Below, piece by piece: positions 45,582 through 55,610 of a stretch of 64,000 nucleotides of DNA. Below the pieces are notes generated by a model. That model searched no databases. It was not told where the DNA came from and saw only the letters and a list, made by a program, of their open reading frames with translations. This DNA is from Cryobacterium lactosi (GTDB lineage: Bacteria > Actinomycetota > Actinomycetes > Actinomycetales > Microbacteriaceae): contig NZ_SOHM01000015.1 in the NCBI RefSeq assembly GCF_004403945.1, positions 62,001 to 126,000 on the forward strand, given 5' to 3'. Each line of letters starts with the position of its first letter. Position 1 is the stretch's first letter. A program made the position numbers and the translations under genes.

Positions 45582-46625
45582 GTGGCCGCACGAACAACCG
45601 CACAGGCACGAACCGGCAAACCGTCATCCAAGGCCGGTGCCGCGAAGATCCCGCAGCTCGCTTGGCACCAGGTGCGCCCCGCCCCCGTCGTCCTGGTCTC
45701 CGGTACCGAGACCTTCCTCGCCGAACGCGCCATTCGGACGCTGCGGGACTTCCTCAAACTCGAAGACCCCAGCCTCGAGGTCAGCGACATCCAGGCCGAC
45801 AGCTACGCGCCAGGTGAGCTGCTCACCCTGGCCAGCCCGTCGCTGTTCGGTGAACCCCGGCTGATCCGGGTCAGCAATGTGGAGAAGTGCAGCGACACCT
45901 TCCTCAGCGAGGCCATCGACTACCTGCAGAACCCTGCCGACGACACCTACGTCGTGCTGCGCCACGGCGGGGGAGTGCGCGGCAAGAAGCTGCTCGACAC
46001 CATCCGTAGCGGCGTCGGCGGGGCCGTCGAGGTGGTCTGCGCCGAACTCAAGAAGGACTCGGACAAACACGACTTCGCCACCGCCGAATTCCGCGCGGCC
46101 GGCAAGCGGGTCACTCCGAGCGCGCTGCGCTCACTGGTGGCCGCGTTCTCCGACGACCTCGCCGAGCTTTCGGCAGCCTGCCAGCAGCTCATCGCCGACA
46201 CCGGCGCCGAAGTGACCGAGACCACCGTGGACCGCTACTACGGTGGCCGGGTCGAGACCAACGCCTTCAAGGTGGCCGATTCCGCCATCGCCGGCCGTCT
46301 CGGCGAGGCTCTTGTCACCCTGCGGCACGCCCTGTCCTCCGGTGCCGACCCGGTGCCGATCGTCGCCGCATTCGCCAGCAAGATCCGCACCATGGCGAAG
46401 CTGTTCGGCGTGCGCGGCGGCTCCGCCCAGCTGGCGGCCACCTTCAGCCTCGCCCCGTGGCAGGTCGAGCGCGCCCAACGCGATCTGCGCGGCTGGACCG
46501 ATGAGGGCCTGGCGCGGTGCATCGTGATGCTCGCGGAGACCGATGCGGCCGTGAAGGGCGCCGGTCGTGACCCGGTGTTCGCCCTCGAGCGCCTCGTCAC
46601 GGTCATCGCCAAGCGCGGCGAATGA
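45582..46625 (+). CDS. holA: DNA polymerase III delta subunit
   Basis: A 347-residue clamp-loader subunit. RPAPVVLVSGTETFLAERAIRTL begins the AAA+-like fold; a C-terminal collar domain ends FALERLVTVIAKRGE. GTG 45582 is chosen because AAGGGA lies just upstream (45571-45576). The comEA-comEC-holA order is a standard late-competence arrangement, here interrupted only between comEA and comEC. Confidence 0.93.
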   Translation: MAARTTAQARTGKPSSKAGAAKIPQLAWHQVRPAPVVLVSGTETFLAERAIRTLRDFLKLEDPSLEVSDIQADSYAPGELLTLASPSLFGEPRLIRVSNVEKCSDTFLSEAIDYLQNPADDTYVVLRHGGGVRGKKLLDTIRSGVGGAVEVVCAELKKDSDKHDFATAEFRAAGKRVTPSALRSLVAAFSDDLAELSAACQQLIADTGAEVTETTVDRYYGGRVETNAFKVADSAIAGRLGEALVTLRHALSSGADPVPIVAAFASKIRTMAKLFGVRGGSAQLAATFSLAPWQVERAQRDLRGWTDEGLARCIVMLAETDAAVKGAGRDPVFALERLVTVIAKRGE

Positions 46626-46639
46626 ATCGCGAATGAATC
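46618..46639. repeat. 11-bp tandem duplication spanning the holA stop codon
   Basis: GCGAATGAATC occurs at 46618-46628 and 46629-46639. The first copy contains the holA TGA stop (46623-46625); the second repeats TGA eleven bases downstream. Confidence 0.9.
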
Positions 46640-46687
46640 TCAGAACTGGTTGAACTTCAGAGCCGGTTGAACCTCAGAGCCGATCGG
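46639..46687. repeat. 17-bp tandem repeat, about 3 units, spanning the stop of the convergent membrane-protein gene
   Basis: Plus-strand units CTCAGAACTGGTTGAAC (46639), TTCAGAGCCGGTTGAAC (46656) and a diverged third from 46673. Each contains TCA, i.e. TGA on the minus strand; the one at 46674-46676 is the real stop of the minus-strand gene. This repeat directly abuts the holA-end repeat, so the whole 48-bp convergent gap is built of stop-copying repeats. Confidence 0.85.
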
Positions 46688-47420
46688 ACACCGTGACGGA
46701 AGCCCGGTTCAGGTAGATCCACACCCCGTCGGTGTACTCGGGGTTCCCGCAGGTCTCACCACTGACCTTCACCGGCAGGATGGTCGATGAGCCGGCCAGG
46801 TCGGCCTGCGAGGCCGTCGCGGTGAACGACCCGGGCAGGCTCGGGCAATACTCCAGCTGCACCCGACCGTACAGGTCGGTGAACTGCACCTCGATCCGCG
46901 CGGTCGGCGCGGGCAACAGAACGGTGAGCACCACGGCCAGGGCAGCCAGCGCCAGACCGACGACGCCCAAGACCGATCCCAGGATGGTCAGCCCGCGTCC
47001 GGGCACGACCGGATGCGCAGGGGTCACCGCTGAGTCAGGCGCGGCAGGGCCAGCCGCGGATGCGCCAGCCACGGCGGAGCCAGCCACGGCGGGGTCGGCC
47101 GTGTTCCACGGTTGTGCGCCGGGTGGCGGGCCGGGCGGCGGCTGCACCTCGGGCCGCACGGCCGGCGGCGTGGCGGGCAGTGACGCGGCGAAAAGCACGC
47201 AGGCGCCGGCCAAGACCAGGATGAACCCGAGCAGGCCCGCGAAAACCCAGGGGCTCAGGCCCGCATAGGCCGTCACCTGGGGAGCGAACCTCAGCCCGAC
47301 CGCGATCACGGCGGCCGCCACGGCGAACGCGGCACCGAGGAACCTGGCCTGTCGACGCCAGACCGACGGTTTGTCGGCGCCGGTGTGGCCTGGCTGCTGG
47401 GGGCCTGTCCGTTCGCTCAT
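46674..47420 (-). CDS. Hypothetical membrane protein
   Basis: 248 residues from ATG 47420 (MSERTGPQQ); three predicted membrane helices: residues ~28-48, 54-77 and 140-165. A Pro/Ala-rich cytoplasmic or linker stretch between the second and third helix includes a 15-bp DNA repeat (47049-47093). The C-terminal ~80 residues form a beta-rich soluble domain with two cysteines (EYCPSLPGS, SGETCGNPE) that could form a disulfide outside the cell. No family recognised. Confidence 0.7.
   Translation of the reverse strand: MSERTGPQQPGHTGADKPSVWRRQARFLGAAFAVAAAVIAVGLRFAPQVTAYAGLSPWVFAGLLGFILVLAGACVLFAASLPATPPAVRPEVQPPPGPPPGAQPWNTADPAVAGSAVAGASAAGPAAPDSAVTPAHPVVPGRGLTILGSVLGVVGLALAALAVVLTVLLPAPTARIEVQFTDLYGRVQLEYCPSLPGSFTATASQADLAGSSTILPVKVSGETCGNPEYTDGVWIYLNRASVTVSDRL
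47049..47093. repeat. 15-bp tandem repeat x3 inside the membrane-protein gene
   Basis: Units GCCAGCCGCGGATGC, GCCAGCCACGGCGGA and GCCAGCCACGGCGGG lie head to tail and encode an AVAGS/AVAGA/SAAGP-type series in a flexible linker. In frame. Confidence 0.85.
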
Positions 47421-47487
47421 CACGCCGACACCATAGCGTCGGCCGGTCGGCACGGAAAGGCCCGGCCGGGCCGGCGGTCAACGCAGA

Positions 47488-47515
47488 ACACCCCCGCCCA
47501 GGAGGGCGGGGGTGT
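47488..47515. terminator. Hairpin terminator downstream of rpsT
   Basis: ACACCCCCGCCC and its exact complement form a 12-bp stem around AGGA. It lies past the 3' end of rpsT (minus strand) and before the membrane-protein gene start, where it would end the short monocistronic rpsT mRNA. Confidence 0.8.
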
Positions 47516-47590
47516 GTCTGTCGTATTTACTGCAGCGAGCTTGCCGGCCGCACCGACGTGCGTACAGCGGGCTCGCTCGATCGCGTGTGC

Positions 47591-47851
47591 TTAGAGCGCG
47601 TTGACAGCCTTGGCGATAGCGGACTTCTTGTTCGCTGCCTGGTTCTGGTGGATGACGCCCTTGCTGACGGCCTTGTCGAGCTTCTTGGAAGCAACGGCGA
47701 GGCTGGCGACAGCCTTGTCCTTGTCACCGGCGGCGACGGCGAGGCGGGTCGACCGGATGGCGGTCTTGAACTCGCTCTTGACCGCCTTGTTGCGCTCCTG
47801 CGACTTCTTGTTCGTGAGGATCCGCTTGATCTGCGACTTGATATTTGCCAC
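47591..47851 (-). CDS. rpsT: 30S ribosomal protein S20
   Basis: An 86-residue basic, Ala/Lys-rich ribosomal protein that binds 16S rRNA. It begins [26 protein letters not shown] and ends [22 protein letters not shown], matching S20 throughout. Codon use is strongly biased, as expected for a highly expressed gene. Its own terminator follows. Confidence 0.98.
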   Translation of the reverse strand: MANIKSQIKRILTNKKSQERNKAVKSEFKTAIRSTRLAVAAGDKDKAVASLAVASKKLDKAVSKGVIHQNQAANKKSAIAKAVNAL

Positions 47852-47970
47852 GTTTTTTACGCTTTCGTTAGGTTCTTGTTCGGATGGGCCGCCCGGTGAT
47901 AGAGGGCACCGTGCGGCGAAAATCGTGTGGGGTGGGACCCAACACGCAAGCCAACAGGCAACGATACCAG

Positions 47971-48738
47971 TTATCGGCCCGGATGGTTGACCGGATCGGG
48001 GGAGTCAGGAGCGAGATCCGCCTCGACGTCGGCAATGATGCGCCTGAGCACAGTATCAAACCGGTGCGGCCGGTGCAGGCTCACCAGGTGGCCGGCGCCG
48101 GGGACCGTCACCAGGGTGCCGTGCCTGGCCGCCGTGAGGAATCGTCGCTGGTGCAGGCGGAAGTGGTCGTAGGCGCCGTTGACCAGCCACACCCGGCCGG
48201 GAAAGGCCCGGAGATCCGCCAGCGGCGACAACCTTCCGGTCGCCGCGAGACCCGCGTCCATGACGTCGAGGGCCACACCGCCGGCGAGCACGTCCTGCAC
48301 GGCGTTCGGAGGGAGCATCCGCCGCACCATGAAGGTGTGCAACCGGAGGCCGCGGTCGGGCAGGCGGTGGATGAGGCCGGCCAGCCGGCGGTAGGCGGCC
48401 AGGCCAGGCCCGCCCGGTTCGAACGACGACCCGGCTGCCACCAGGCCGAGCACCCGGTCCGGGTTCCTGGCCGCATAGGCCATGGCGTAGTACCCACCGA
48501 GCGACAGGCCGACCAGCAGCACCGGTCCGCCCAGCCGGTCGACGCCGGCATCGATGGCGGCGAGTGCACCCTCGAGGGTGAACGCCTCGTCCAGGCGCGA
48601 ACCGTGGCCGGGCAGGTCAATCGCGAGCACCGGATGCCCCGCCGCCGCCAGCCACGCCAGCTGGTGCCGCCACATGCTGGCAGACGTGCGGATCCCGTGC
48701 ACGAGCAGAACCGGGATTCGCGGGCCGCCGGCACTCAT
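47971..48738 (-). CDS. Alpha/beta-hydrolase fold protein
   Basis: A 255-residue hydrolase with the oxyanion-side segment [17 protein letters not shown], nucleophile elbow GLSLGG (Ser79), an acidic residue near VNGAYDHF and the catalytic histidine in [13 protein letters not shown]. The substrate cannot be told. Its start overlaps the stop of the response-regulator gene by one base (ATGA on the minus strand), so it is the third gene of the two-component operon. Confidence 0.88.
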   Translation of the reverse strand: MSAGGPRIPVLLVHGIRTSASMWRHQLAWLAAAGHPVLAIDLPGHGSRLDEAFTLEGALAAIDAGVDRLGGPVLLVGLSLGGYYAMAYAARNPDRVLGLVAAGSSFEPGGPGLAAYRRLAGLIHRLPDRGLRLHTFMVRRMLPPNAVQDVLAGGVALDVMDAGLAATGRLSPLADLRAFPGRVWLVNGAYDHFRLHQRRFLTAARHGTLVTVPGAGHLVSLHRPHRFDTVLRRIIADVEADLAPDSPDPVNHPGR

Positions 48739-49379
48739 CAGACGCCCCGGATGGTGCCGGACGCGCGGGCGCTGGCCACGGCGGAGGTGCGGGAGCCGAC
48801 GCCGAGCTTGCCGAAGATGTGCACAAGGTGCGACTTCACCGTGGCCTCGCTGAGGAACAGGTCCTGACCGATCTGCCGGTTGGAGCGGCCGGCCGCCACC
48901 AGGCCGAGCACCTCGACCTCCCGGGGGGAGAGCCGGCCCTCCGGGATTCGCGAACGGTCCGCCAGCCGGGTCACGATGGCCGGCGCCAAGGCGCTCTGGC
49001 CCGCCGCCGCGGCCCGGACGGCTGCGACGAGTTCGGTCGGCGGGGCGTCCTTGAGCAGATATCCGCTCGCGCCGGCCTCGATGGCCCCGAGGATGTCGGC
49101 ATCCGTGTCGTAATTTGTCAGGATCAGGACGTGCGGTGCGCCAGGTGCCGCCCGGACCTGGCGGGTGGCCTCGGCGCCCTGCAGGCCGGAAACGGGCTGC
49201 GCGCCGCCGAACTGGAGGTCCATCAGCACCACATCGACCCGGCCAGACGCGGCAAGGGCCACGGCGTCTTCCGCGGTGGCCGCCTCCAGTTCCACCACCA
49301 GGTCCGGTTCGGCGCCGAGCACGGCGCGCAGGCCCGCCCGCACCACCGGGTGGTCGTCGGCGAGCAGCAGCCGGATCAT
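48738..49379 (-). CDS. NarL/LuxR-type response regulator
   Basis: A 213-residue regulator. Receiver domain: acidic pair at Asp8-Asp9, phospho-acceptor Asp54 in VVLMDLQFGG, and lysine in LLKDAPP near residue 105. A LuxR-type helix-turn-helix follows ([47 protein letters not shown] split over residues ~145-195). It overlaps the kinase gene by four bases. Confidence 0.95.
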   Translation of the reverse strand: MIRLLLADDHPVVRAGLRAVLGAEPDLVVELEAATAEDAVALAASGRVDVVLMDLQFGGAQPVSGLQGAEATRQVRAAPGAPHVLILTNYDTDADILGAIEAGASGYLLKDAPPTELVAAVRAAAAGQSALAPAIVTRLADRSRIPEGRLSPREVEVLGLVAAGRSNRQIGQDLFLSEATVKSHLVHIFGKLGVGSRTSAVASARASGTIRGV

Positions 49380-50653
49380 GCCAGCCCCTCGCGGATCGGG
49401 AATCGCACAGCGACCGCGGTGCCCTGGCCCGGCGCCGACTCCAGAACGAAACTGCCGCCGAGCTGTTCGACGCGCTGCCGGATGGCGACGAGCCCGAACG
49501 AGTCCGGGCTCTGGGCCGTCGCGGCGGTGAGGGTGAAGCCCCGGCCGTCGTCGACGATGTCGAGGGCGACCTCATCGGTCATGTAGCTCAGGGTGACCTC
49601 GGCCCGGTTCGCGCCGGCGTGCTGGGCGACGTTGGCCAGCGAGCCCTGCGCGATCCGCAGCAGGGTCGTCTCCAGTGGCATCGGCAGGGCTATCGGGTCG
49701 CCCGTCACGTGCAGGCTGACCCGGGTGGCCCGTTCACTGCCCGCCGCACTGCCCACAGCGGTGCGTTCGGCCGACGCGGCGAGCCTGGTGAGCGCGCCGG
49801 GCAGGGTCTGGGTGTCCAGGGCGGGCGGGGTGAGTTCCCGGATGAATCGGCGGGTCTCCTGCAGGTTGGCCGCCGCGGTCTCCCTGGCCAGGCGCAGGTG
49901 CTCCAGCGCCGCCGGGTCGGAAACCCGGCCCTCTGCGGCGTGCAGAAGCATCTGGATGCTGGACAGGCCCTGCGCCACGGTGTCGTGGATCTCCCTGGCC
50001 AGGCGTTCCCGCTCGGCGAGGGTGCCTGCGTCCCTGGCGGCGGCGGCCAGCTGGGTGCGCGTGGCGAGCAGGTCCTTGATCAGGTTCTGCCGTTCGGCCG
50101 CCTCACGCAGGAGGGCCCGGTAGCCCAGCCCTACCGCCACCGCGACCGCCGCCCCCACCAGCGGACCGAGGGTGGCGCCCAGGCTCAGGCCCACATGGAA
50201 ACTCATCGCCCAGATCGTCAGCACCACGCTCAGCAATACCAGCGGGATTCCCGCCCGGAGGGGCAGGACATGCAATTGCAGGAAGAACAGCGGGAAGACG
50301 ATGAATGCGGCATCCGGTTCAAGTAGGGTCAGCGCCAGCCATTCCACCAGCAACAGAGTCATCCACACGGGCACAAACCAGACCGACGGCCGGCGTCTGG
50401 CCAGCTCGCTGCCACCGATGTAGGTGCCGAGGAACACGGCCGCCAGGACAACGGTGGCACCCGCGCCGGCGGCGGGACCGAGCAGGGCGCGAACCACCAC
50501 GAGGCCGGTCAACAGCACGATCAGCAGATGCAGGCCGATACGCAGGCCGGAGAACACCGGGGTGAGGGCCGAATGCGGCAACCCGTCACCGATGCTGGCC
50601 GGAGGCATGGGATCCCGGCGGGCGGGGTGGGGGCGGAGGGCAATGGTGGACAT
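49376..50653 (-). CDS. Sensor histidine kinase (HisKA_3 / NarX-DesK type)
   Basis: A 425-residue kinase: about six membrane helices in residues ~36-180, no large external sensor, a coiled linker, phospho-acceptor His223 in [13 protein letters not shown], and an HATPase_c domain ([29 protein letters not shown]). The ATG at 50653 is preferred. The membrane-embedded sensor suggests it detects membrane state or a lipophilic signal, as DesK-like kinases do; that is inference. Confidence 0.93.
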   Translation of the reverse strand: MSTIALRPHPARRDPMPPASIGDGLPHSALTPVFSGLRIGLHLLIVLLTGLVVVRALLGPAAGAGATVVLAAVFLGTYIGGSELARRRPSVWFVPVWMTLLLVEWLALTLLEPDAAFIVFPLFFLQLHVLPLRAGIPLVLLSVVLTIWAMSFHVGLSLGATLGPLVGAAVAVAVGLGYRALLREAAERQNLIKDLLATRTQLAAAARDAGTLAERERLAREIHDTVAQGLSSIQMLLHAAEGRVSDPAALEHLRLARETAAANLQETRRFIRELTPPALDTQTLPGALTRLAASAERTAVGSAAGSERATRVSLHVTGDPIALPMPLETTLLRIAQGSLANVAQHAGANRAEVTLSYMTDEVALDIVDDGRGFTLTAATAQSPDSFGLVAIRQRVEQLGGSFVLESAPGQGTAVAVRFPIREGLA

Positions 50654-50767
50654 GATCCGCTCAGCATAATCAGGCCAGCAGAAGGCGTCATCCGTCGAAC
50701 GGTTGACCGGCAGGTCACCAGGGCAGGTCACACCGGCACTGCGAGGCATGGGAGAATTGGGCCCATC

Positions 50768-52621
<1,854 letters not shown>

Positions 52622-52626
52622 CGATC

Positions 52627-53274
52627 ATGCGCCGCTCGACCTTCACCGACGCCGCCGTGACCTACGCGGCCATCGGCGGCACGCTCGCCCCCGACCTGAT
52701 GCGCTACCCGCCCAAGGGGCACCACCCGCTCGAGCGCACTGTGCGCCTGGGCAGCGGCGAGGACCGCTTCCGGGTGGCGACGACGGCGCTGATGACCTGG
52801 GGCGTGCAGCGCGGCAGCGGCATCGAGGTCACCGACCTCGACGCCGGCACCGGCGTGCAGTACACCGGCATCGTCTTCACCGACGAGGGCACGCCGGCGG
52901 CCAACCAGGAGCACCCGGTGAACGAGGCGACCTTCGCCGAGGACGGCACCCCGTTCATCAGTAACGGGATGACCGCCGTCCTGAAGATCCCCAACGGCCC
53001 GTTCACCGTCGCCGCGCCGGTGCGGGTGGTCTACGTCATCGATGAGGTCGACAAGATCGGCTTCGGCTACGGCACCATGCGCGGTCATCCGCAGAACGGC
53101 GAGGAGTGCTTCATCGTCGACCGGCGCGCCGACGATTCGGTCTGGCTCACCATCCGCTCGTTCTCCCGTCCAAGCACCTGGTACTACCGCCTCGCCTGGC
53201 CGGTGCTGCGTTTCCAGCAGGAGCGCTACACCAAGCGGTACCTGCTCGCCCTCCACCCCGTCGGAATGGGCTGA
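52627..53274 (+). CDS. DUF1990 family protein
   Basis: A 215-residue soluble protein of the DUF1990 family, beginning TFTDAAVTYAAIGGTLAPDLMRYPPKGHHPLERTVRLG in its first 45 residues and ending with RPSTWYYRLAWPVLRFQQE. The family is found in actinobacteria and plants, and its function is not established. It sits five bases after lepA and overlaps hemW by one base, so it is translated with them. Confidence 0.88.
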   Translation: MRRSTFTDAAVTYAAIGGTLAPDLMRYPPKGHHPLERTVRLGSGEDRFRVATTALMTWGVQRGSGIEVTDLDAGTGVQYTGIVFTDEGTPAANQEHPVNEATFAEDGTPFISNGMTAVLKIPNGPFTVAAPVRVVYVIDEVDKIGFGYGTMRGHPQNGEECFIVDRRADDSVWLTIRSFSRPSTWYYRLAWPVLRFQQERYTKRYLLALHPVGMG

Positions 53275-54500
53275 TGGCCGGACCGCACCCGGTCGGCGAC
53301 CCCGCGCCCCTGGACGGACTGATCCCGGCCTCGGCCGCCGTCGGCGCCGCTGAACGCGACTTCGGCGTCTACCTGCACGTGCCGTTCTGCAAGGTCCGCT
53401 GCGGGTACTGCGACTTCAACACCTACACCGCCACCGAACTCCGCGGTGTGAAGCAGAGCGACTACGCCAGCCAGGCGGTTCTCGAGGTCGAGTCTGCCGC
53501 GCGCATCCTCGCCGAGTCCGGCGTTCCGGCGCGCCCGGCCGCCACGGTCTTCTTCGGCGGCGGCACCCCCACTCTGCTGCCCGCCGACCACCTGGTGCGC
53601 ATGCTGCACTCGGTGCGCGACACCTTCGGCATCGTGCCAGGAGCCGAGATCACCACAGAGGCCAACCCCGACTCCGTGGATGCGGCGTACCTGCGCCAGC
53701 TGGCCGAGGCCGGTTTCACCCGGGTGTCCTTCGGCATGCAGTCCGCGGTTCCCCGCGTCCTGGCCACTCTCGAGCGCACCCATGATCCCGAGCGCGTGCC
53801 GCTCGTGGTGCAGTGGGCACGGGAGGCAGGCCTGGACGTGAGCCTCGACCTCATCTACGGCACACCGGGGGAGACCATCGAGGACTGGCAGGCCAGCCTC
53901 GAGCAGGCCATCGGGCAGAAGCCCGACCACATCAGCGCCTACTCGCTCATCGTCGAGGACGGCACCAAACTCGCTCGGCAGATCCGCCGCGGCGAGCTCG
54001 TACAGCCCGACGAAGACCTGCAGGCCGACTTCTACGAGCTGGCCGACAGACGGCTGGAAGAGGCAGGCTACAGCTGGTACGAGGTGAGCAACTGGTCCAC
54101 GGACGAGGCGCACCGCTCCCGCCACAATCTCTCCTACTGGCGCAGCACCGACTGGTGGGGCGTCGGCCCCGGGGCGCACAGCCACGTCGGCGGTGTCCGC
54201 TGGTGGAACGTCAAGCATCCGGCCGCGTACGCCGACCGGATCCTGGCCGGCCATTCGCCGGCCGCCGGACGCGAGACCCTGGACGACGCCACCCGCGAAA
54301 CCGAACGAGTGCTGCTGCTGACCAGGATCCGGGAAGGTATCCCGGTCGCGACGCTCTCAGCACTCGGCCGCCGCGAGGTCGCCGGCCTGATCAACGATCG
54401 GTTGATCGACGGCCGGGCCGCCATCGGCGGGAACATCGAGCTCACCCTGACGGGCCGTCTGCTCGCCGATGCCGTGGTGCGCCGGCTCCTCACGGACTGA
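53274..54500 (+). CDS. hemW: HemW, radical SAM haem chaperone
   Basis: A 408-residue radical SAM protein with the cluster motif CKVRCGYC (CX3CX2C) near residue 40, the FGGGTPTLLP and GMQSAVPRVLATLERTHDP segments, and the HemN_C-type C-terminal domain. HemW binds and hands over haem and is often misannotated as coproporphyrinogen III oxidase; the lack of the extra N-terminal cysteine of HemN supports HemW. The ATG overlaps the previous TGA. Confidence 0.93.
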   Translation: MAGPHPVGDPAPLDGLIPASAAVGAAERDFGVYLHVPFCKVRCGYCDFNTYTATELRGVKQSDYASQAVLEVESAARILAESGVPARPAATVFFGGGTPTLLPADHLVRMLHSVRDTFGIVPGAEITTEANPDSVDAAYLRQLAEAGFTRVSFGMQSAVPRVLATLERTHDPERVPLVVQWAREAGLDVSLDLIYGTPGETIEDWQASLEQAIGQKPDHISAYSLIVEDGTKLARQIRRGELVQPDEDLQADFYELADRRLEEAGYSWYEVSNWSTDEAHRSRHNLSYWRSTDWWGVGPGAHSHVGGVRWWNVKHPAAYADRILAGHSPAAGRETLDDATRETERVLLLTRIREGIPVATLSALGRREVAGLINDRLIDGRAAIGGNIELTLTGRLLADAVVRRLLTD

Positions 54501-54505
54501 ACCTC

Positions 54506-54566
54506 CGCGAACTGTGAGCTAAGCCCCGAAACGCGCGCGTTTTTGGGGCTTAACTCACAGTTCGCG
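54506..54566. repeat. 61-bp palindromic element, copy B
   Basis: Arms 54506-54527 and 54545-54566 match at 21 of 22 positions. The 17-base loop is itself self-complementary (around AAACGCGCGCGTTT), so the element can fold into one long hairpin. It lies between the convergent ends of hemW and the DUF4870 gene and could end both transcripts. Copy A is at 4740-4800. Confidence 0.92.
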
Positions 54567-54577
54567 TGGTCGTCGCG

Positions 54578-54952
54578 CTAGTTGAGGAACTTGATGGTCA
54601 GCGGGTAGGTGTACCACTCGCCCTTGTTGGCCGCGACGGCGGCGATGATGCTGAACACGATGTTGAGGATGCCGGCGGCGGCGATGATGAGCACCCCGAT
54701 GCCGATGACGGTGAGGATCCCGCCGACAAGGTAGGCGATGGCCAGCGTGATCTGGAAGTTCAGGGCAGTCGCGGAGTGCGCGCGGATGAACGGACCCCGG
54801 TCCTTGAGCACGATGTAGCCGATCAGGGCGGGCAGGAAACTGAAGATGATGCCGCCGATGTGGATCAGGGTGGCCCAGAGCTTCTCGTCGGCCGGGCTCA
54901 GCTGGCTCGGTGCCTGGTATGGGGTGGCGGGGGGAGGCGTTGCCTCTGACAT
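54578..54952 (-). CDS. DUF4870 membrane protein (copy 1)
   Basis: A 124-residue protein with a Pro-rich N-terminus and three to four helices. The signature LWATLIHIGGIIFSFLPALIGYIVLKDRGPF and HSATALNFQITLAI motifs place it in DUF4870 (Tic20-like fold family), function unknown. It is paralogous to the next minus-strand gene. Convergent with hemW. Confidence 0.9.
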   Translation of the reverse strand: MSEATPPPATPYQAPSQLSPADEKLWATLIHIGGIIFSFLPALIGYIVLKDRGPFIRAHSATALNFQITLAIAYLVGGILTVIGIGVLIIAAAGILNIVFSIIAAVAANKGEWYTYPLTIKFLN

Positions 54953-55047
54953 TGGATCTCCTTTAGGGACTCCGGTGGAAAGGCCGGGTGCGCACGGGTG
55001 TCGCTGTCTCCAGAATAGCGCCGCTCGGCGTTCACCGAGCGGGCAAA

Positions 55048-55449
55048 CTAGCTGATCAGGCGGAGAGAGAACGGATAGCGGTAGCCGCGGCCCTCCCGAG
55101 CGCTCAAGAAGGCGACCACCGAGAAGATCGAGCCGAGCAGCCAGAGCACCCAGCCCAGGGATGACAGCACCGACAGCAGGCCGAAGGTGAGCAGGCCCAG
55201 GATGGTCGCGGCAAGGTTGATGGCCACGTAGCCGATCAAGAGCGTGATCTGGAAGTTCAGCGCTTCCTTGCCCTCAGTGTTGGTGAACGGCCCTCGGTCC
55301 TTGAAGACCAGCCAGATGATCAGGGCCGGAGGAAAGAAGAGGATGCCGCCCAGGTGGGCCAGAGAGGCCCACTGCCGGTCCTGCTCCGGGGTGAGCGGCG
55401 CCCCGGCTGCCGGCGGCTGTGCTGGTCCCTGTCCCGTGGGATAGCTCAT
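55048..55449 (-). CDS. DUF4870 membrane protein (copy 2)
   Basis: 133 residues from ATG 55449 (MSYPTGQGP). It shares with copy 1 the order acidic-Trp-Ala-X-Leu-X-His-Leu-Gly-Gly, FKDRGPF and ALNFQITLLIGY, so the pair arose by tandem duplication. The N-terminal 30 residues are Pro/Gln/Ala-rich. Divergent from hrcA across a gap that contains the CIRCE-like element. Confidence 0.9.
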   Translation of the reverse strand: MSYPTGQGPAQPPAAGAPLTPEQDRQWASLAHLGGILFFPPALIIWLVFKDRGPFTNTEGKEALNFQITLLIGYVAINLAATILGLLTFGLLSVLSSLGWVLWLLGSIFSVVAFLSAREGRGYRYPFSLRLIS

Positions 55450-55544
55450 GACAATGCCCTTCGGTGAACGGTGCGTGGTGGTCGTTGGTTCAACGCTACT
55501 GCCCGAAATCGTCCGGGAGCAATGGGTATCGCCGCCACCCGCGA

Positions 55545-55550
55545 TATGAT
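55545..55550 (+). promoter_or_regulatory. Candidate -10 box of the hrcA-dnaJ operon
   Basis: TATGAT ends where the CIRCE-like element begins (shared T at 55550), so transcription would start inside the operator. No convincing -35 box at 16-18 bp. Confidence 0.5.
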
Positions 55551-55576
55551 TAGCAGTCAAACAATGAGAGTGCCAG
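55550..55576. promoter_or_regulatory. CIRCE-like HrcA operator
   Basis: TTAGCAGTC-N9-GAGTGCCAG compared with the consensus TTAGCACTC-N9-GAGTGCTAA: eight of nine matches on the left, seven of nine on the right, exact spacing. It lies 35 bp upstream of the hrcA start, the expected place for HrcA autoregulation. Confidence 0.85.
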
Positions 55577-55610
55577 CGCAGAACAGGCACACCGGGTACG
55601 AGGGAGGCGA

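Noticed and set aside
47520-47590. tRNA-like stretch next to rpsT
   Set aside because: No cloverleaf, T-loop consensus or CCA-adjacent acceptor stem could be drawn.
53274-54500. Oxygen-independent coproporphyrinogen III oxidase (HemN)
   Set aside because: The cluster motif and N-terminus fit HemW; the extra HemN cysteine is absent.
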